Assembly (NCBI RefSeq): GCF_937863485.1
Contig: NZ_CALMFY010000043.1
Span: forward strand, 41,506 to 105,505
Reading direction: 5' to 3'
Length of the DNA stretch: 64,000 bases
Origin: an uncultured Nostoc sp.
GTDB taxonomy: Bacteria; Cyanobacteriota; Cyanobacteriia; Cyanobacteriales; Nostocaceae
Positions 52,010 to 63,423 of this stretch are shown in pieces. A program made the position numbers and the translations under genes. Under the pieces are notes generated by a model that made no database searches, was not told where the DNA came from, and was given only the letters and a program-made list of their open reading frames with translations. Positions within the stretch are counted from its first letter, which is position 1. Every line of letters starts with the position of its first letter.

Positions 52010-52032
52010 CTTATTTAGCTAATCTTTACTAT

Positions 52033-53115
52033 TTAACCGTTGATAGCAGGAGCAGTCATTGCTACAGGAGTAACTTCACCAGTAGCTAAGTCTAGGGGGA
52101 AGTTGTGAGCATTGCGCTCGTGCATTACTTCCATACCCAAGTTAGCGCGGTTAATTACGTCTGCCCAGGTGCTGATGACGCGACCTTGAGAGTCAATGAT
52201 TGACTGGTTGAAGTTGAAACCGTTCAAGTTGAACGCCATTGTGCTGATACCCAAAGCGGTAAACCAGATACCAATGACAGGCCAAGCTGCAAGCAAGAAG
52301 TGCAATTGACGGCTGTTTTGGAATGACGCGTATTGGAAAATTAAACGACCGAAGTAGCCGTGGGCTGCAACGATGTTGTAGGTTTCTTCTTCTTGACCGA
52401 ACTTGTAACCGTAGTTTAATGATTCGGTTTCGGTGGTTTCACGCACCAAAGAAGAAGTTACTAGAGAACCGTGCATTGCAGAGAACAAGGAACCGCCAAA
52501 TACACCAGCCACACCTAACATGTGGAAGGGGTGCATCAAGATGTTATGTTCTGCTTGGAACACAATCATGAAGTTGAAGGTTCCAGAGATACCCAAAGGC
52601 ATACCATCAGAGAAAGAACCTTGACCGATGGGGTAGATCAAGAATACTGCGGTAGCAGAAGCCAAAGGTGCGCTGTAAGCTACGCAGATCCAAGGACGCA
52701 TACCTAAGCGGTAAGAAAGTTCCCACTGACGACCCAGGTACGCAGCGCAACCGAGCAAGAAGTGGAAAACTACCAACTGGTAAGGACCACCGTTGTACAA
52801 CCACTCATCTAAGGAAGCAGCTTCCCAGATTGGGTAGAAGTGCAAGCCGATAGCGTTTGAAGAAGGAACAACTGCACCAGAGATGATGTTGTTTCCGTAG
52901 ATCAAAGAGCCTGCAACTGGTTCGCGGATACCATCGATATCCACAGGAGGAGCAGCAATGAAGGCAATTACGAAGCAGGTGGTAGCAGCTAGCAGGGTTG
53001 GAATCATCAGTACACCGAACCAACCGACATAAATACGGTTATCAGTGCTGGTGATCCACTCGCAAAAGCGATCCCATACGTTAGCGTCAGAGCGCCGTTG
53101 TAAGGTTGTGGTCAT
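52033..53115 (-). CDS. psbA: Photosystem II reaction-centre protein D1
   Basis: 360 residues, full length. Tyr161 (Yz), Asp170, Glu189, His190, chlorophyll ligand His198, iron ligand His215 and the C-terminal HERNAHNF...DLA stretch (His332, Glu333, Asp342, Ala344) are all present, so the manganese-cluster ligands are complete. Residue 130 is Gln, the form found in standard low-light D1 rather than the Glu of high-light forms. A 16-residue extension after Ala344 would be removed by CtpA. Five membrane helices in the thylakoid. The start lacks a clear ribosome site. A second, truncated copy of its 3' end is at 40831-40985. Confidence 0.99.
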   Translation of the reverse strand: MTTTLQRRSDANVWDRFCEWITSTDNRIYVGWFGVLMIPTLLAATTCFVIAFIAAPPVDIDGIREPVAGSLIYGNNIISGAVVPSSNAIGLHFYPIWEAASLDEWLYNGGPYQLVVFHFLLGCAAYLGRQWELSYRLGMRPWICVAYSAPLASATAVFLIYPIGQGSFSDGMPLGISGTFNFMIVFQAEHNILMHPFHMLGVAGVFGGSLFSAMHGSLVTSSLVRETTETESLNYGYKFGQEEETYNIVAAHGYFGRLIFQYASFQNSRQLHFLLAAWPVIGIWFTALGISTMAFNLNGFNFNQSIIDSQGRVISTWADVINRANLGMEVMHERNAHNFPLDLATGEVTPVAMTAPAING

Positions 53116-53839
53116 GGTTTTATAAGTGCTATGAGTTGTTAAATATAGAACAAGCTAACTCATTTTCGCCTGTTAAATTTCAGTCTACATGAATTTACTT
53201 TGATCCGATCTGTGGCTTAATACTCTTTAACAATCTCATCGAATTTCCTAATCTAAACAATAGTGATAAAAGTAATAGATTAAGGCTTTGTAAGCGATTT
53301 CAACACTAACCTAGCTATAACTTTCAATGACGCGATCGCCTAGTTAATTGTCTTTACATTCCTTTACAAATAACCTGTTGAAAAATTTTTAAGTTTTGTT
53401 AATTTGTAACGAAATAATAAGTTGTACATTCTTTTATATTTCTGTTAATCAAACAAAATTAAGTAGTCAGAATTGAGTTGGGTATTCTGTATGCCAGATT
53501 TCTCACGAAGCCTGATAAAAGAGGAGTCAAAAACTATCCAAATGTCTATTGCACATGATTTACAGCAGTTTGTAAGCATGATCATTAAGAAAATTTGTAT
53601 ATCGTAACAGTTCAAATTTGAACAAGTAAAGCCATGTCCAGTCATAGTTAATTTCAACAGTGATTCTGTAACATCATATCTACGTAAATGAATTGATATG
53701 TTAAAATTTTTGGTGGACAGGGTGAGGCAAAAGTGGCTTTTACTGGACTAAAAAGAAATAATCCAAACATTCTTACTACTTCTCATTTTAAAAGCTTCAA
53801 AGAAGTAGCTAAAAGAACTCCAAGCTGAGGGTGGAATTA
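53116..53839. other. AT-rich region between psbA and the 53840 gene
   Basis: 724 bp, divergent promoters expected: psbA to the left, the 126-residue gene to the right. I cannot fix -10/-35 boxes with confidence. No repeats or coding frames seen. Confidence 0.5.
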
Positions 53840-54217
53840 ATGAATAATAATGTGTTAATTAAAAAGATTGAAATTCTATCAGAAGATGCCGAAGAGGCTT
53901 TAGTACATATAAGTGATGGAGTTTATGAGTGTGCTGCTTTCTGTCAGCCTTGCAATATATCTCTAGGTAATGTTATAAAAAATGCACTTTTTGCTTTCAA
54001 TAGTCAATCTACTGTGCTGAACACCACAGAAGAAACTCCTTATATCAAACGCAAAGATAATAGTTTAGGATATGAAATATTAGCAAAAGTAACAAATGTA
54101 GAAAACAAATTGTTACAAGTGGGGGCTATTTTAATTGAACTAGATATTGATTTTCCTGGAGAAGCTAAAATCAATGATTGTATAAAATTTACTTGTGGAA
54201 GACTAGATATATTTTAA
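53840..54217 (+). CDS. Hypothetical protein, 125 residues
   Basis: ATG 53840 (MNNNVLIKKIEILSEDAEEA) is preferred over GTG 53831, with GGGTGGAATTA before it. Acidic, soluble, alternating hydrophobic pattern (ALVHISDGVYECAAFCQPC, VGAILIELDIDFPG), probably beta-rich. No family recognised. Codon use like its neighbours. A free-standing gene. Confidence 0.65.
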   Translation: MNNNVLIKKIEILSEDAEEALVHISDGVYECAAFCQPCNISLGNVIKNALFAFNSQSTVLNTTEETPYIKRKDNSLGYEILAKVTNVENKLLQVGAILIELDIDFPGEAKINDCIKFTCGRLDIF

Positions 54218-54413
54218 TGGTGAGGTTATCTCTAATACACTTTTCAAGGTGACTCGTAAAATAAGATTGTTTTTTCTCAGCGCTCTTTGTGCTGCTGTGG
54301 TTTAAAAGTAATTTATTTAACCGCGGAGGCATAGAGAAAACAGAGAGAAGAGGTTAAAGAGGAATTTATGAACTAAAATTTTTACCCACCTTGAAAGGGC
54401 TGGTCTTAGAAAC

Positions 54414-55913
54414 TTAAAAATCAAAGTAGATGTAGGGCAAACTGCCTTCAGGAGCTAATAACCAAACAGCGTAGAAACATAGAGGGACGAAGACAAGCTT
54501 AAGGGGCCAATTGAACTCTAACTTCAGCATCCGGTTGAAGGCATAGACTACGGCCATAAGGGCAGCTAAAGCTAGAAGTACCCAAGTGAGTTGGTATTGG
54601 CTCATATTTAAGGCTTCTACATAGACCTTTTCAGCAAACTGGGCGTCAGCTGGATAACCCCAAAGATGTCGAATTACCAAAGAAGAGTCTTGGACATTAG
54701 GTAAGCGGAACCAGATCCAAGAGGTAAAAACCATCAGTTGGGTCAATAACCAGGCGACAAAGATACCCAGAGGATTTTGCCAGAATTGTTCTAGATTTTC
54801 AAAGCGATCGCTCATCGTATCTGTAAGTCGATGAACCACCAAGGCTAACCCGTGGAATATGCCCCAAATAACATAACCTAAAGCAGCACCGTGCCAGATA
54901 CCAGCGATTAGCATCACAATAAATAAATTCCAGCAGGTACGCACTAAACCTCGACGGGAACCACCCAAAGGAAAGTAGACATAGTTACGTAGCCAATCTC
55001 CTAGAGTCATGTGCCAGCGCCGCCAAAATTCTCCAATATTGGTGCTGAAGTAGGGAAAGTCAAAATTCTCAGGTAGAACCAAGCCGAAAAGCAAAGCACT
55101 ACCACGGGCGATGTCTACGTAACCGTTGAAATCTAGATATAACTGCAAGCCGTAGGCGAATGTAGCTAACCAGAGATCGGTACTACCCGCCCGTTGTAAA
55201 TTACCAAAACATAAATCAACGAAAACTCCCAGGTGGTCTGCCAAAATACCTTTTTTGACCGCGCCCCTAGCAATTAACCACAGCGCTTCAGATACTCTAT
55301 CGACACTGGGGAAGGCTAGGGTATTGAATTGATTTGCTAAGTTATGGTAGCGCGTAATCGGGCCGGAAATCAGTTTGGCGAAAAATAATTTGTAGGTGGC
55401 AAATTTGAGAAACTGCTCAGTCGCAGGGGCACCACGATAGACATCTATTAAATAAGCAATGCATTCAAAGGTAAAAAATGAAATTCCCAAGGGTGCAATC
55501 AATTTAAAAGAGCTATCTGGTGAATTTGTTTGCACATGAAAAACAAACTTGAATAAAGGGGTAAAATACTTAAAAACTAATAACAGTAAAACATTTAGAC
55601 TTATCCCCAGCCACAAAAGTTTTAGACGACGACGATTCCAATCACCTTGGGCAAATTGCCACTCTTCATTAGAAATTTGCCAGTCAAGAGAATGTTTTCC
55701 TGGTGATGTGTTTTTCCCAATCTCCAGCCCCACACGGAAATTAATAAACGTCAATGCTAATAGTAATGGGATGTACTGGATGTGCAAAGATGCATAGAAA
55801 ACCAAACTAGCAATTAGCAGCGTCCACAATCGCAATTTATGTTGTGCTAAAGACCAGTAAATTCCTAACACACTCAACAAGAACAGCCCATAGAAAATTG
55901 ATATAAAGTTCAT
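54414..55913 (-). CDS. MBOAT-family O-acyltransferase (AlgI-like)
   Basis: 499 residues, about ten or more membrane helices. The MBOAT signature region has FWRRWHMTLGDWLRNYVYFP and the catalytic His341 in LIAGIWHGAALGYVIWG. AlgI-type proteins pass acetyl groups across the inner membrane to modify extracellular polysaccharide or wall polymers. Here the upstream gene on the same strand encodes an SGNH/DUF1574 protein, the usual partner that makes the final transfer, so the pair likely O-acetylates an exopolysaccharide. The polymer is unknown. A repeat cluster of about 220 bp separates the two genes. Confidence 0.92.
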   Translation of the reverse strand: MNFISIFYGLFLLSVLGIYWSLAQHKLRLWTLLIASLVFYASLHIQYIPLLLALTFINFRVGLEIGKNTSPGKHSLDWQISNEEWQFAQGDWNRRRLKLLWLGISLNVLLLLVFKYFTPLFKFVFHVQTNSPDSSFKLIAPLGISFFTFECIAYLIDVYRGAPATEQFLKFATYKLFFAKLISGPITRYHNLANQFNTLAFPSVDRVSEALWLIARGAVKKGILADHLGVFVDLCFGNLQRAGSTDLWLATFAYGLQLYLDFNGYVDIARGSALLFGLVLPENFDFPYFSTNIGEFWRRWHMTLGDWLRNYVYFPLGGSRRGLVRTCWNLFIVMLIAGIWHGAALGYVIWGIFHGLALVVHRLTDTMSDRFENLEQFWQNPLGIFVAWLLTQLMVFTSWIWFRLPNVQDSSLVIRHLWGYPADAQFAEKVYVEALNMSQYQLTWVLLALAALMAVVYAFNRMLKLEFNWPLKLVFVPLCFYAVWLLAPEGSLPYIYFDF

Positions 55914-55924
55914 TTGTTATTTGT

Positions 55925-56145
55925 TATGGGGCATTGGGCACTTGTACTGAGCGAAGCCGTAAAGCCTGCGGCATAGCTACGCTTAGGGCGTAGCCTCTCC
56001 AAGAGTTGTATTGGGCATTGGGCATTGGGCACTTGTACTGAGCGACTTGTGCCGAGCAGAGCCGAGGTAAGCTGTAAAGCCTGCGGCATAGCTACGCCCT
56101 AAGCGCCAGCCTCTTTAAGAGTTGTATTGGGCATTGGGCATTTGG
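55925..56145. repeat. Duplicated extended-SIR cluster between the MBOAT and SGNH genes
   Basis: Two imperfect copies of a roughly 100-bp block: GCACTTGTACTGAGCG, GTAAAGCCTGCGGCATAGC, TACGCCCTAAGCG or its inverse, AGAGTTGTATTGGGCATTGG. The block occurs again at 63118-63240. It separates genes that otherwise look like an operon. Confidence 0.75.
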
Positions 56146-56170
56146 TTATTTCCCCTGCCCCCTCACTTCT

Positions 56171-59100
56171 CTACTTCGCTGGCCAAGGAATCATTGGATC
56201 ATTAGCCAGCTTTTTGGAGACTTCGTATGCTCCAAAGCGATTGAGGTGGCTGGGATCAGAAAAGTAGTCATTTGCTTTTGACCACTGTTGGCTCAAATCA
56301 CGATAAATAAAGTTGGGATTAGTAGCCAAATGCAACATATATTGCTGAAATTCTTGCTCATATTGTGTACGCACTGGATCTAAATAATCTTCCGTCAGAG
56401 GCATGTTGACAAACAATAAGGAAATTTTCTGAGACTGGGTAAACTGAAGTACTTCTTGAAAGGCAGCATCTTGCTCTCCTTCTACCTGGAAAGATTTATA
56501 GTCGTTGTCGTAATTTCCGGGAACTCTAGGATGTTTTTGATAGTATCTAGCAGGATTGAAACGAATAGACAAAGGTAGAAAGCCATCAAAATCAACTGCT
56601 TGCTGGGAAGTACTTTCATCTGAAGTACCATCTGTTAGCTGTTTTTGTGATGTAACTGTCTGATTGCGACCAAGCATGAGCAGTTGTTTTTGTAGTAAAC
56701 TTTTAATTTGGTCGCGGTTTTGGTAGCTAGCAGAAAGAGATGCTAGAGCCTGATTTAACGAATGATTGACAGCTTCATAGGTGCTAATCTCCTGTTTTTC
56801 TTCTTTTATCTTTTGTTCTCCCGAACTTACCTGATTTTTGGGCGAATCATTGCTATTGGCAGTTGGTGGCGCTTTTTGGAATGCTTGTTTATAACCAGCT
56901 GATGCAGCGATGGATTTAAAGGTAATATCCTCACGTCCACCGTTAAAAGCACGCGCACCATCTGCCCAGATAATTATTTTAGGCAGTTCTGATGGTTCCA
57001 GTACGTGGCGAATCACAAAGTCTACAACTTGTGCGGTAGCACCGTTGATCCCAAAGTTAAACACGTCAAGATTTGGATAGCCCTGAGTCGCTAAAGCTTT
57101 AGAAAGTGCTGCCGGATCTATTCCCCTGAGGGCGCGGGAGGAGCCAATAATCAACACATTTGGCGGACTACCAGTTCTAGCCAAACGCTGTTTATACAGT
57201 GCTAGTTGCTCGTCTAACTGTCTGACATTGAAACTTGGCATCTGCGATCGCGCTGCTAAAAGAATAGCTGTTGCGGTTGCCTTTTCCTTCAATGGTGCGG
57301 CTGCCAAATTCTTTGTCGGAGGATCATCACTTTGAGTAAATTCAGAAGCATTAAATACAGAACTCTGATTTGGAGGAGATTTTGTCTCGGAAGTGCTAGG
57401 AAAAAATGTCGGTTTCTGACTCTGAGTTTTCCCAGATATCAAAGATGCCTTTTGCCCAGAAGATGATGAAGGCAAGACACTGGCGACTTTTGGCGTCGGC
57501 GTAGTCCAGGCAATAATTTGACCTAACACCCAATCAGTTTGGAGGGTAAGTAATAATCCCAGTGTCCCCCAAACCAGAGCAATCTTAAGTCCTTGAACAT
57601 CAGGTTTATGTTCTGCTGACTGCTGGCTTTCAGTAAATAGCTGGCTTTTCAACAGGAATTTTTTCGCTGTTGCACTCGCCGTTACCATCCAATCTCGCGC
57701 TACTTCTGTGACAAAACTTTGAACTTCTTCTGTGGTTAAGTTGGGGCGCAAAATTGGTTCATTAGTCTCAGAGGTTACCAGATCGTTAACATATTTAGAA
57801 GTAGCAGCAAATTCTGGAGTTGCTTCTGGGACTAAACGTTGGCGATGCTCAAGATCAATGCCATAGCTCCAAAAAGGTTCTTTATTCCCAGCCCGGCGAC
57901 CGTAGACACGTACCCCCATAATACCGGGAATTTTTAACTGGCGGATAAACTGCGTAACTTTGTTTGCTACTTGTTGACGCCCTGGACAAACAGGTGCATC
58001 ACACATGATGTGCAATAAATCATTTTTGATCAGCAGGAGGACGCGAATTCCACCTGTCAATAGCCGCCAATCCAGGTCAGGATTGAGTAAGCGTTCCAGT
58101 AAAAAAATGATCGCTGGTTGATCGCCAGTATTCGCCAAATCTAGCGGCGATGTGGCAAAGACGGGATGCTTTGCAGCGGGTAAAGCCAGCCAATCAATCC
58201 AAGTGGGTTGCTTGTCGCCTGCTTTTTGTCCGTATACGGTGGCGGCGAGAATGCCTTGGGGAGCAATCGCTTCTAGCTGAGGTAAAATCGCCTCTAAGCA
58301 CACTACCTTGTCGGGGATTGGGGCAGTTCCCAAGGGATCAAAAGCTGGGGTACAAAAGATATGTAGGGTTGATTCTTTAACAGAAGTTTGGACAGCAACT
58401 TTTAACTCTGACAATACCTCAGTTAATAATCGAGCGATCGCTTGGACATCCCCCCAACGCGCCCACTCCTTAAGCATCACCTCTGGTGGCGTCAAATCGA
58501 CTCGCAGCAGCCAATCAGGGGCTGTTTCGCCGCTCACCTGGGAAACAATTATTGCATCTTGGTAACCGGAAAGCTTCAGATAACGCAACTTCTGCGCTAT
58601 TGGTTCAGCAAGCAACGATGCATCAGGGCTATAGCTCGACTGGCAAAATATCCATAGGCGATTTTCTTCCGACTGAGAGTTCTTTGACTTATATGGCTTA
58701 ATCTTTACCTGTACTGATACGCCTAATACACTTAAAGTCTCGCTAAGATACCGAGCAATGGCTTCTGGGTTACCTTGGCGTGCCAAACTTTCGTTAGAGA
58801 CAATCAGCGCCCCACCCGATTGTTTTGATTTTTCCGAGTCTACTAGCAGTGCTTGCTGCACCTGCTCCAGATGCTTTTCTATTTGATTCAAGTAAACCCG
58901 ATGGCACCATTTGGGGCGCTGTTCCCCTTTTCTCCGGCCATAGACAAATACTTGATATATTGAAGGTTGTTCGTTGCTTGTGAGGATATCTAAGTTTGTT
59001 TGCTGTAGTGCTTGCAGCAAATCAGACAAAGTACGCCAACGCTGAGGACATTCTGTACCTTCACAAAGAATATGAAGGTCATTTCCCCGTAATCGGACTT

Positions 59101-59182
59101 TCACCCCAAAAGTGTTGATCCCTGTTGCTTGGCTTACCCATTGCACTAAGGATTGCTGGCGATCTGGTAATACTGTTTTCAT
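56171..59182 (-). CDS. SGNH/DUF1574 protein with four N-terminal tandem repeats
   Basis: 1003 residues. Residues 1-440 hold four repeats of about 100 aa, each with a helix, a strand like LHILCEGTECP or LHIMCDAPVCP, a helix, and VYGRRKGEQRP or VYGRRAGNKEP. Then a linker, one membrane segment (about 535-560), another linker, and a DUF1574/SGNH domain (about 660-1003) with VLIIGSSRALRGIDP (Ser682), NFGINGATAQ and DPSHLNRFG (Asp976, His979). The hydrolase-like domain faces the periplasm and probably moves acetyl groups from the MBOAT partner. The repeat domain would be cytosolic; its role is unknown. Start ATG 59182. Confidence 0.85.
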   Translation of the reverse strand: MKTVLPDRQQSLVQWVSQATGINTFGVKVRLRGNDLHILCEGTECPQRWRTLSDLLQALQQTNLDILTSNEQPSIYQVFVYGRRKGEQRPKWCHRVYLNQIEKHLEQVQQALLVDSEKSKQSGGALIVSNESLARQGNPEAIARYLSETLSVLGVSVQVKIKPYKSKNSQSEENRLWIFCQSSYSPDASLLAEPIAQKLRYLKLSGYQDAIIVSQVSGETAPDWLLRVDLTPPEVMLKEWARWGDVQAIARLLTEVLSELKVAVQTSVKESTLHIFCTPAFDPLGTAPIPDKVVCLEAILPQLEAIAPQGILAATVYGQKAGDKQPTWIDWLALPAAKHPVFATSPLDLANTGDQPAIIFLLERLLNPDLDWRLLTGGIRVLLLIKNDLLHIMCDAPVCPGRQQVANKVTQFIRQLKIPGIMGVRVYGRRAGNKEPFWSYGIDLEHRQRLVPEATPEFAATSKYVNDLVTSETNEPILRPNLTTEEVQSFVTEVARDWMVTASATAKKFLLKSQLFTESQQSAEHKPDVQGLKIALVWGTLGLLLTLQTDWVLGQIIAWTTPTPKVASVLPSSSSGQKASLISGKTQSQKPTFFPSTSETKSPPNQSSVFNASEFTQSDDPPTKNLAAAPLKEKATATAILLAARSQMPSFNVRQLDEQLALYKQRLARTGSPPNVLIIGSSRALRGIDPAALSKALATQGYPNLDVFNFGINGATAQVVDFVIRHVLEPSELPKIIIWADGARAFNGGREDITFKSIAASAGYKQAFQKAPPTANSNDSPKNQVSSGEQKIKEEKQEISTYEAVNHSLNQALASLSASYQNRDQIKSLLQKQLLMLGRNQTVTSQKQLTDGTSDESTSQQAVDFDGFLPLSIRFNPARYYQKHPRVPGNYDNDYKSFQVEGEQDAAFQEVLQFTQSQKISLLFVNMPLTEDYLDPVRTQYEQEFQQYMLHLATNPNFIYRDLSQQWSKANDYFSDPSHLNRFGAYEVSKKLANDPMIPWPAK

Positions 59183-59687
59183 CGGAAGTTAACTTTACAG
59201 GAAGCGATTGTTGGGGGATAGTGCCTGCACTTGTAAACTAGAACCATAGGTTTATCACACTGTGACGGTTTTTTTTAACAATTTTGTTACCTTCGTAGCT
59301 TACAAAATCGGACAAGATAGTCTTGTACAGGTTGCGAGTCTGACTAATGTTGAGTTTTGCGTTTATTTTACTAATAGGGAGTCATAAATTAGAAGTTAGG
59401 AGTTAGGGGTTAGGAGCCAGGAGTCAGAATAATTCTATATGACTGGCTAATGACTTGTCCTTTAAAGCTAAACTTGCGTCCCATTGCGCTAACGGCCCTG
59501 ATGAGCGAAACAAACAACAAGCTTATCTCATTTAAACTCCGTCTTTTGATTATTGGAGTAATCCTAATTCCTGTACAGACAAAGATTTTTCCCGTCTCTA
59601 CTCTTAACTCCTGTACAGACGCCATTAATCCCGTCTCCTAACTTCTAACTCCTTTTTACTCATAATTCCCATAACCAAAAATTAGCA
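59183..59687. other. Intergenic region, no gene supported
   Basis: 505 bp. It has short phrases of cyanobacterial spacer type (GAAGTTAGGAGTTAGGGGTT, GGAGCCAGGAGTCAG). Overlapping opposite-strand frames at 59410-59641 share the same bases and show no family features. Confidence 0.5.
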
Positions 59688-59924
59688 ATGCCTTCTGCCA
59701 ACCAACAACCCTCATCTAACCCCGCATCCAATCCGGATTTATTTAGCATTCCCCAGTCGTTCCTTTTACAAATAGGTACAGCGTCTATATTACTGTTGCT
59801 GATTACAGGAAAAACTACAGTAAGAGCACTAGAAGCCATAGGGGAAGCCAGTGAAGAATTATTTCGAGGCGATCGCCTACCCATTCTCGACTTCCCAGAG
59901 GATCACGAAACTGATCAAACTTAA
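59688..59924 (+). CDS. Small single-pass membrane protein upstream of ppc
   Basis: 78 residues: polar N-terminus (MPSANQQPSSNPASNPDLFS), one membrane helix (about 28-42, IGTASILLLLIT) and an acidic C-terminal tail. No family recognised. 102 bp upstream of ppc on the same strand. Simple, complete frame; likely real. Confidence 0.65.
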   Translation: MPSANQQPSSNPASNPDLFSIPQSFLLQIGTASILLLLITGKTTVRALEAIGEASEELFRGDRLPILDFPEDHETDQT

Positions 59925-60026
59925 AAAATATACACCAAATAATTATTTGCTCAGGAACAACAGGATGAGCATTAGGTGTAAAAACTAGAAGCGTAAACAG
60001 TAATTAGCTTTACAACAATAGAGAAT

Positions 60027-63000
60027 ATGGGTTCCCTTTTATACTCTTCGTCTCAAACTGCGGATATATACCCGGTGTCGGAATTATTTTTGCGTCATCG
60101 TCTCCAGGTAGTGGAAGAATTGTGGGAGTCAGTTCTCCGGCAAGAATGCGGTCAAAACATGGTAGACTTATTGCGCCAATTGCGCGATTTATGTTCACCA
60201 GAAGGACAAGCAAGAAATGACCAAGCATCCTCAGCCGTAAAATTGATTGAACAACTAAATATCAACGAAGCAATCCGCGCAGCTCGTGCTTTCGCTCTGT
60301 ATTTTCAGTTGATTAACATCATAGAGCAGGAATATGAACAACGGCAGCAATTGAGTCGCTATGAGGCAGAAACAGAGGCTATAGCGCCAGAAACAGCATC
60401 AAATGTTAACTATTCCTCCAATCAAAGAGAAGATGACGCGCCTGTTAGCAGGGGAATAGCAGCAGAGTTACTGAGAAAGAGTTATCTAGAAAAAGCGCCA
60501 GTCAAACCAAAAGGTACTTTCGCTGCTTTGTTTCCCTATTTATTCAAACTGAATGTACCACCCCAGCAAATTCAACGTCTAATTGCACATCTGGATGTGC
60601 GCTTAGTTTTCACAGCGCACCCGACAGAAATTGTTCGTCATACCATCCGAGATAAGCAGCGACAGGTGGTACAACTATTACAAAAACTGGATGCCTTGGA
60701 AAACCACTCTGGTAGCACACCAGGAGCATATCCTTGGGAAGCAGCAGATGTGCGCGAACAATTGCTCGAAGAAATTCGGCTGTGGTGGCGCACAGACGAA
60801 CTTCACCAGTTCAAACCCACTGTGCTGGATGAAGTAGATTATGCCCTACACTACTTCCAAGAAGTTTTATTTGATGGCATTCCCCAACTGTATAAACGTT
60901 TCAAACACACTCTATCCAACACCTTTCCTTGGCTAGAACCACCGAGTAAAAACTTTTGCTCTTTCGGCTCCTGGGTAGGCTCAGACAGGGATGGGAACCC
61001 ATCAGTCACACCAGAAATCACCTGGCAGACAGCTTGCTATCAGCGCAAAATGGTGCTGGGGAGATATATTCAGTCAGTGAAAAATCTGATTGAATTGTTG
61101 AGTGTGTCGATGCACTGGAGTGATGTATTACCAGATTTGCTGGAATCTCTAGAGTTGGATCAGTCCCAGTTGAGTGAGGTATACGATGCACTGGCGCTGC
61201 GTTATCGACAAGAACCGTATCGGCTGAAACTGGCTTATGTACTCAAACGGCTAGAAAATACTCGCGATCGCAATCTAGCTTTGTATAATCGGGAAACGCC
61301 AAAAAATCAAGATAGTCCCCTATATCTTTCGGGAGCCGATTTTTTGGCAGAACTGCGAATGATTCAGCGCAACTTGACAGAAACCGGCTTAAGTTGTCGA
61401 GAATTAGAAAATCTGGTCTGTCAGGTAGAAATTTTTGGTTTTAACTTGACACAGCTAGATATCCGCCAAGAATCATCCCGCCACGCCGATGCGCTCAATG
61501 AGATCCTAGAATACCTGCAAATATTATCTCAACCTTACAACGAACTATCTGAGGAGCAAAGAGTCGCTTGGCTCACAGGAGAACTGCAAACCCGGCGGCC
61601 GTTAATTCCGGCAGAATTGCCATTTTCTGAAAAAACCAACGATGTAATTGAAACCTTTCGCGTTGTGCGATCGCTGCAACAAGAATTTGGTCTCAGCATT
61701 TGCCAAACTTACATTATCAGCATGTGCCGCGACGTGAGCGACGTGCTAGAAGTACTACTGTTAGCCAAAGAAGCCAGACTTTTTGACCCCGCCATTGCTG
61801 TGGGAACTATTCAAGTTGTCCCCCTATTTGAGACAGTAGAAGACTTACAACGCTCCAGAAGCGTCATGCAGAAACTGTTTGAACTCCCGTTATATCGGGC
61901 TTTGTTAGCCGGCGGCTACGAACAGACAAAAGCAGAGGATGCCGACGAAAATTCATCCTCCCCTGCCTCCCCCCTCTCCTTTAACTTGCAAGAAGTGATG
62001 CTGGGGTATTCTGACAGCAATAAAGACTCTGGTTTTTTAAGTAGCAACTGGGAAATTCATAAAGCTCAAAAATCACTGCAAGAAATAGCAGAAAATTATG
62101 ATCTAAATTTGCGGATTTTCCACGGACGCGGCGGTTCTGTAGGACGGGGTGGGGGCCCTGCTTACGAGGCGATTTTGGCTCAACCGGGTCATAGTATCAA
62201 TGGGCGAATCAAAATTACTGAACAAGGAGAAGTTTTGGCTTCCAAATACTCCTTGTTGGACTTGGCTTTGTACCACATGGAAACCATCACCACTGCTGTG
62301 ATTCAAGCTAGCCTGCTGCGGACAGGGTTTGATGATATTGAACCCTGGAATGAGATTATGGAAGAATTAGCAGCGCGATCGCGTCAACATTATCGGGCTC
62401 TAATCTACGAACAGCCTGATTTTGTTGACTTCTTCCACCAAGTAACCCCCATTGAAGAAATTAGCCAGCTACAAATTAGTTCTCGTCCAGCCCGGCGTCC
62501 ATCTGGTAAAAAAGATTTAAGTAGTCTGCGAGCTATTCCTTGGGTATTTAGCTGGACACAAACTCGCTTTTTGCTGCCTTCCTGGTACGGCGTTGGCACA
62601 GCTGTGCAAAACTTCTTGAACGAAGAACCAGAAGAACACTTGAAATTGCTACGTTACTTTTACGTTAAGTGGCCCTTTTTCAAGATGGTGATTTCTAAGG
62701 CGGAGATGACCTTGGCAAAAGTAGATATGCAAATGGCACACCACTACGTCCAAGAATTGTCAAAACCAGAAGATCAAGTTCGTTTTACCAAGGTTTTTGA
62801 GCAAATTGCTAGCGAGTTCTATCTTACAAGGGATTTGGTGTTAAAAATCACCGACCACAATCGATTGTTAGATGGTGATCCTGTCTTGCAACGATCTGTG
62901 CAGTTACGCAATGGCACAATTGTCCCCTTGGGATTTATTCAAGTTTCCCTACTCAAGCGCCTACGACAGTCCCAAAATACTACGGCTACTTCTGGAATCA

Positions 63001-63089
63001 TCCACTCTCGTTACAGCAAAGGCGAGTTACTGCGAGGAGCATTGTTAACTATTAATGGGATTGCAGCCGGGATGAGAAATACAGGTTGA
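60027..63089 (+). CDS. ppc: Phosphoenolpyruvate carboxylase
   Basis: 1020 residues, normal for cyanobacteria. Catalytic His198 in [12 protein letters not shown], the substrate region [14 protein letters not shown], the glycine-rich [14 protein letters not shown] with His699, and the conserved C-terminus [12 protein letters not shown] are all present. It fixes bicarbonate onto PEP to give oxaloacetate, feeding nitrogen assimilation. A Ser/Pro insert ([11 protein letters not shown]) interrupts a variable loop before [13 protein letters not shown]. Start ATG 60027; intact frame. Confidence 0.98.
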   Translation: MGSLLYSSSQTADIYPVSELFLRHRLQVVEELWESVLRQECGQNMVDLLRQLRDLCSPEGQARNDQASSAVKLIEQLNINEAIRAARAFALYFQLINIIEQEYEQRQQLSRYEAETEAIAPETASNVNYSSNQREDDAPVSRGIAAELLRKSYLEKAPVKPKGTFAALFPYLFKLNVPPQQIQRLIAHLDVRLVFTAHPTEIVRHTIRDKQRQVVQLLQKLDALENHSGSTPGAYPWEAADVREQLLEEIRLWWRTDELHQFKPTVLDEVDYALHYFQEVLFDGIPQLYKRFKHTLSNTFPWLEPPSKNFCSFGSWVGSDRDGNPSVTPEITWQTACYQRKMVLGRYIQSVKNLIELLSVSMHWSDVLPDLLESLELDQSQLSEVYDALALRYRQEPYRLKLAYVLKRLENTRDRNLALYNRETPKNQDSPLYLSGADFLAELRMIQRNLTETGLSCRELENLVCQVEIFGFNLTQLDIRQESSRHADALNEILEYLQILSQPYNELSEEQRVAWLTGELQTRRPLIPAELPFSEKTNDVIETFRVVRSLQQEFGLSICQTYIISMCRDVSDVLEVLLLAKEARLFDPAIAVGTIQVVPLFETVEDLQRSRSVMQKLFELPLYRALLAGGYEQTKAEDADENSSSPASPLSFNLQEVMLGYSDSNKDSGFLSSNWEIHKAQKSLQEIAENYDLNLRIFHGRGGSVGRGGGPAYEAILAQPGHSINGRIKITEQGEVLASKYSLLDLALYHMETITTAVIQASLLRTGFDDIEPWNEIMEELAARSRQHYRALIYEQPDFVDFFHQVTPIEEISQLQISSRPARRPSGKKDLSSLRAIPWVFSWTQTRFLLPSWYGVGTAVQNFLNEEPEEHLKLLRYFYVKWPFFKMVISKAEMTLAKVDMQMAHHYVQELSKPEDQVRFTKVFEQIASEFYLTRDLVLKITDHNRLLDGDPVLQRSVQLRNGTIVPLGFIQVSLLKRLRQSQNTTATSGIIHSRYSKGELLRGALLTINGIAAGMRNTG

Positions 63090-63117
63090 TTTGGAAGGGG
63101 GAGCAGGAGGGAAATAA

Positions 63118-63240
63118 CCAATACAACTCTTCTCTACGAGAGGCTGCGCCAAGGAGAGGCTGGCGCTTAGGGCGTAGCTATGCCGTAGGCTTTACGGCAA
63201 CTCTTAGAGACGCTCTTGCGTTCGCTCAGTACAAGTGCCT
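63118..63240. repeat. Extended-SIR cluster after ppc
   Basis: CTACGAGAGGCTGCGCC, GAGAGGCTGGCGCTTAGGGC, GTAGCTATGCCGTAGGC, TTTACGGC, ending CAGTACAAGTGCC. The inverted form of the block at 55925-56145. Confidence 0.7.
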
Positions 63241-63423
63241 AATACCCAATACCAATAGATTTCTTGCATAAATGCTTAAATTGTCATGTTGAGCAAAGCG
63301 AAACAGAGTAGTGAGATTCTTCTCTTGACTTTTGACTTTTGACTTTTGACTTCCTCGAACGCAAGAGCGTTCCGTAGGGAAGGGGCTGACATTCCTGATT
63401 TTTTGACTTTTGCAAGAGGTCTA

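Noticed and set aside
52323-53023. Several frames opposite or out of phase within psbA
   Set aside because: Shadows of a strongly conserved gene.
59410-59641. Opposed frames of 63 and 71 codons between the SGNH gene and ppc
   Set aside because: They overlap each other and spacer repeats, with no protein-family features.
63346-63423. N-terminal extension of the last small membrane protein
   Set aside because: Encoded by repeat DNA (TTTTGACTTCC, CGAACGCAAGAGCG); the ATG at 63424 has its own ribosome site.
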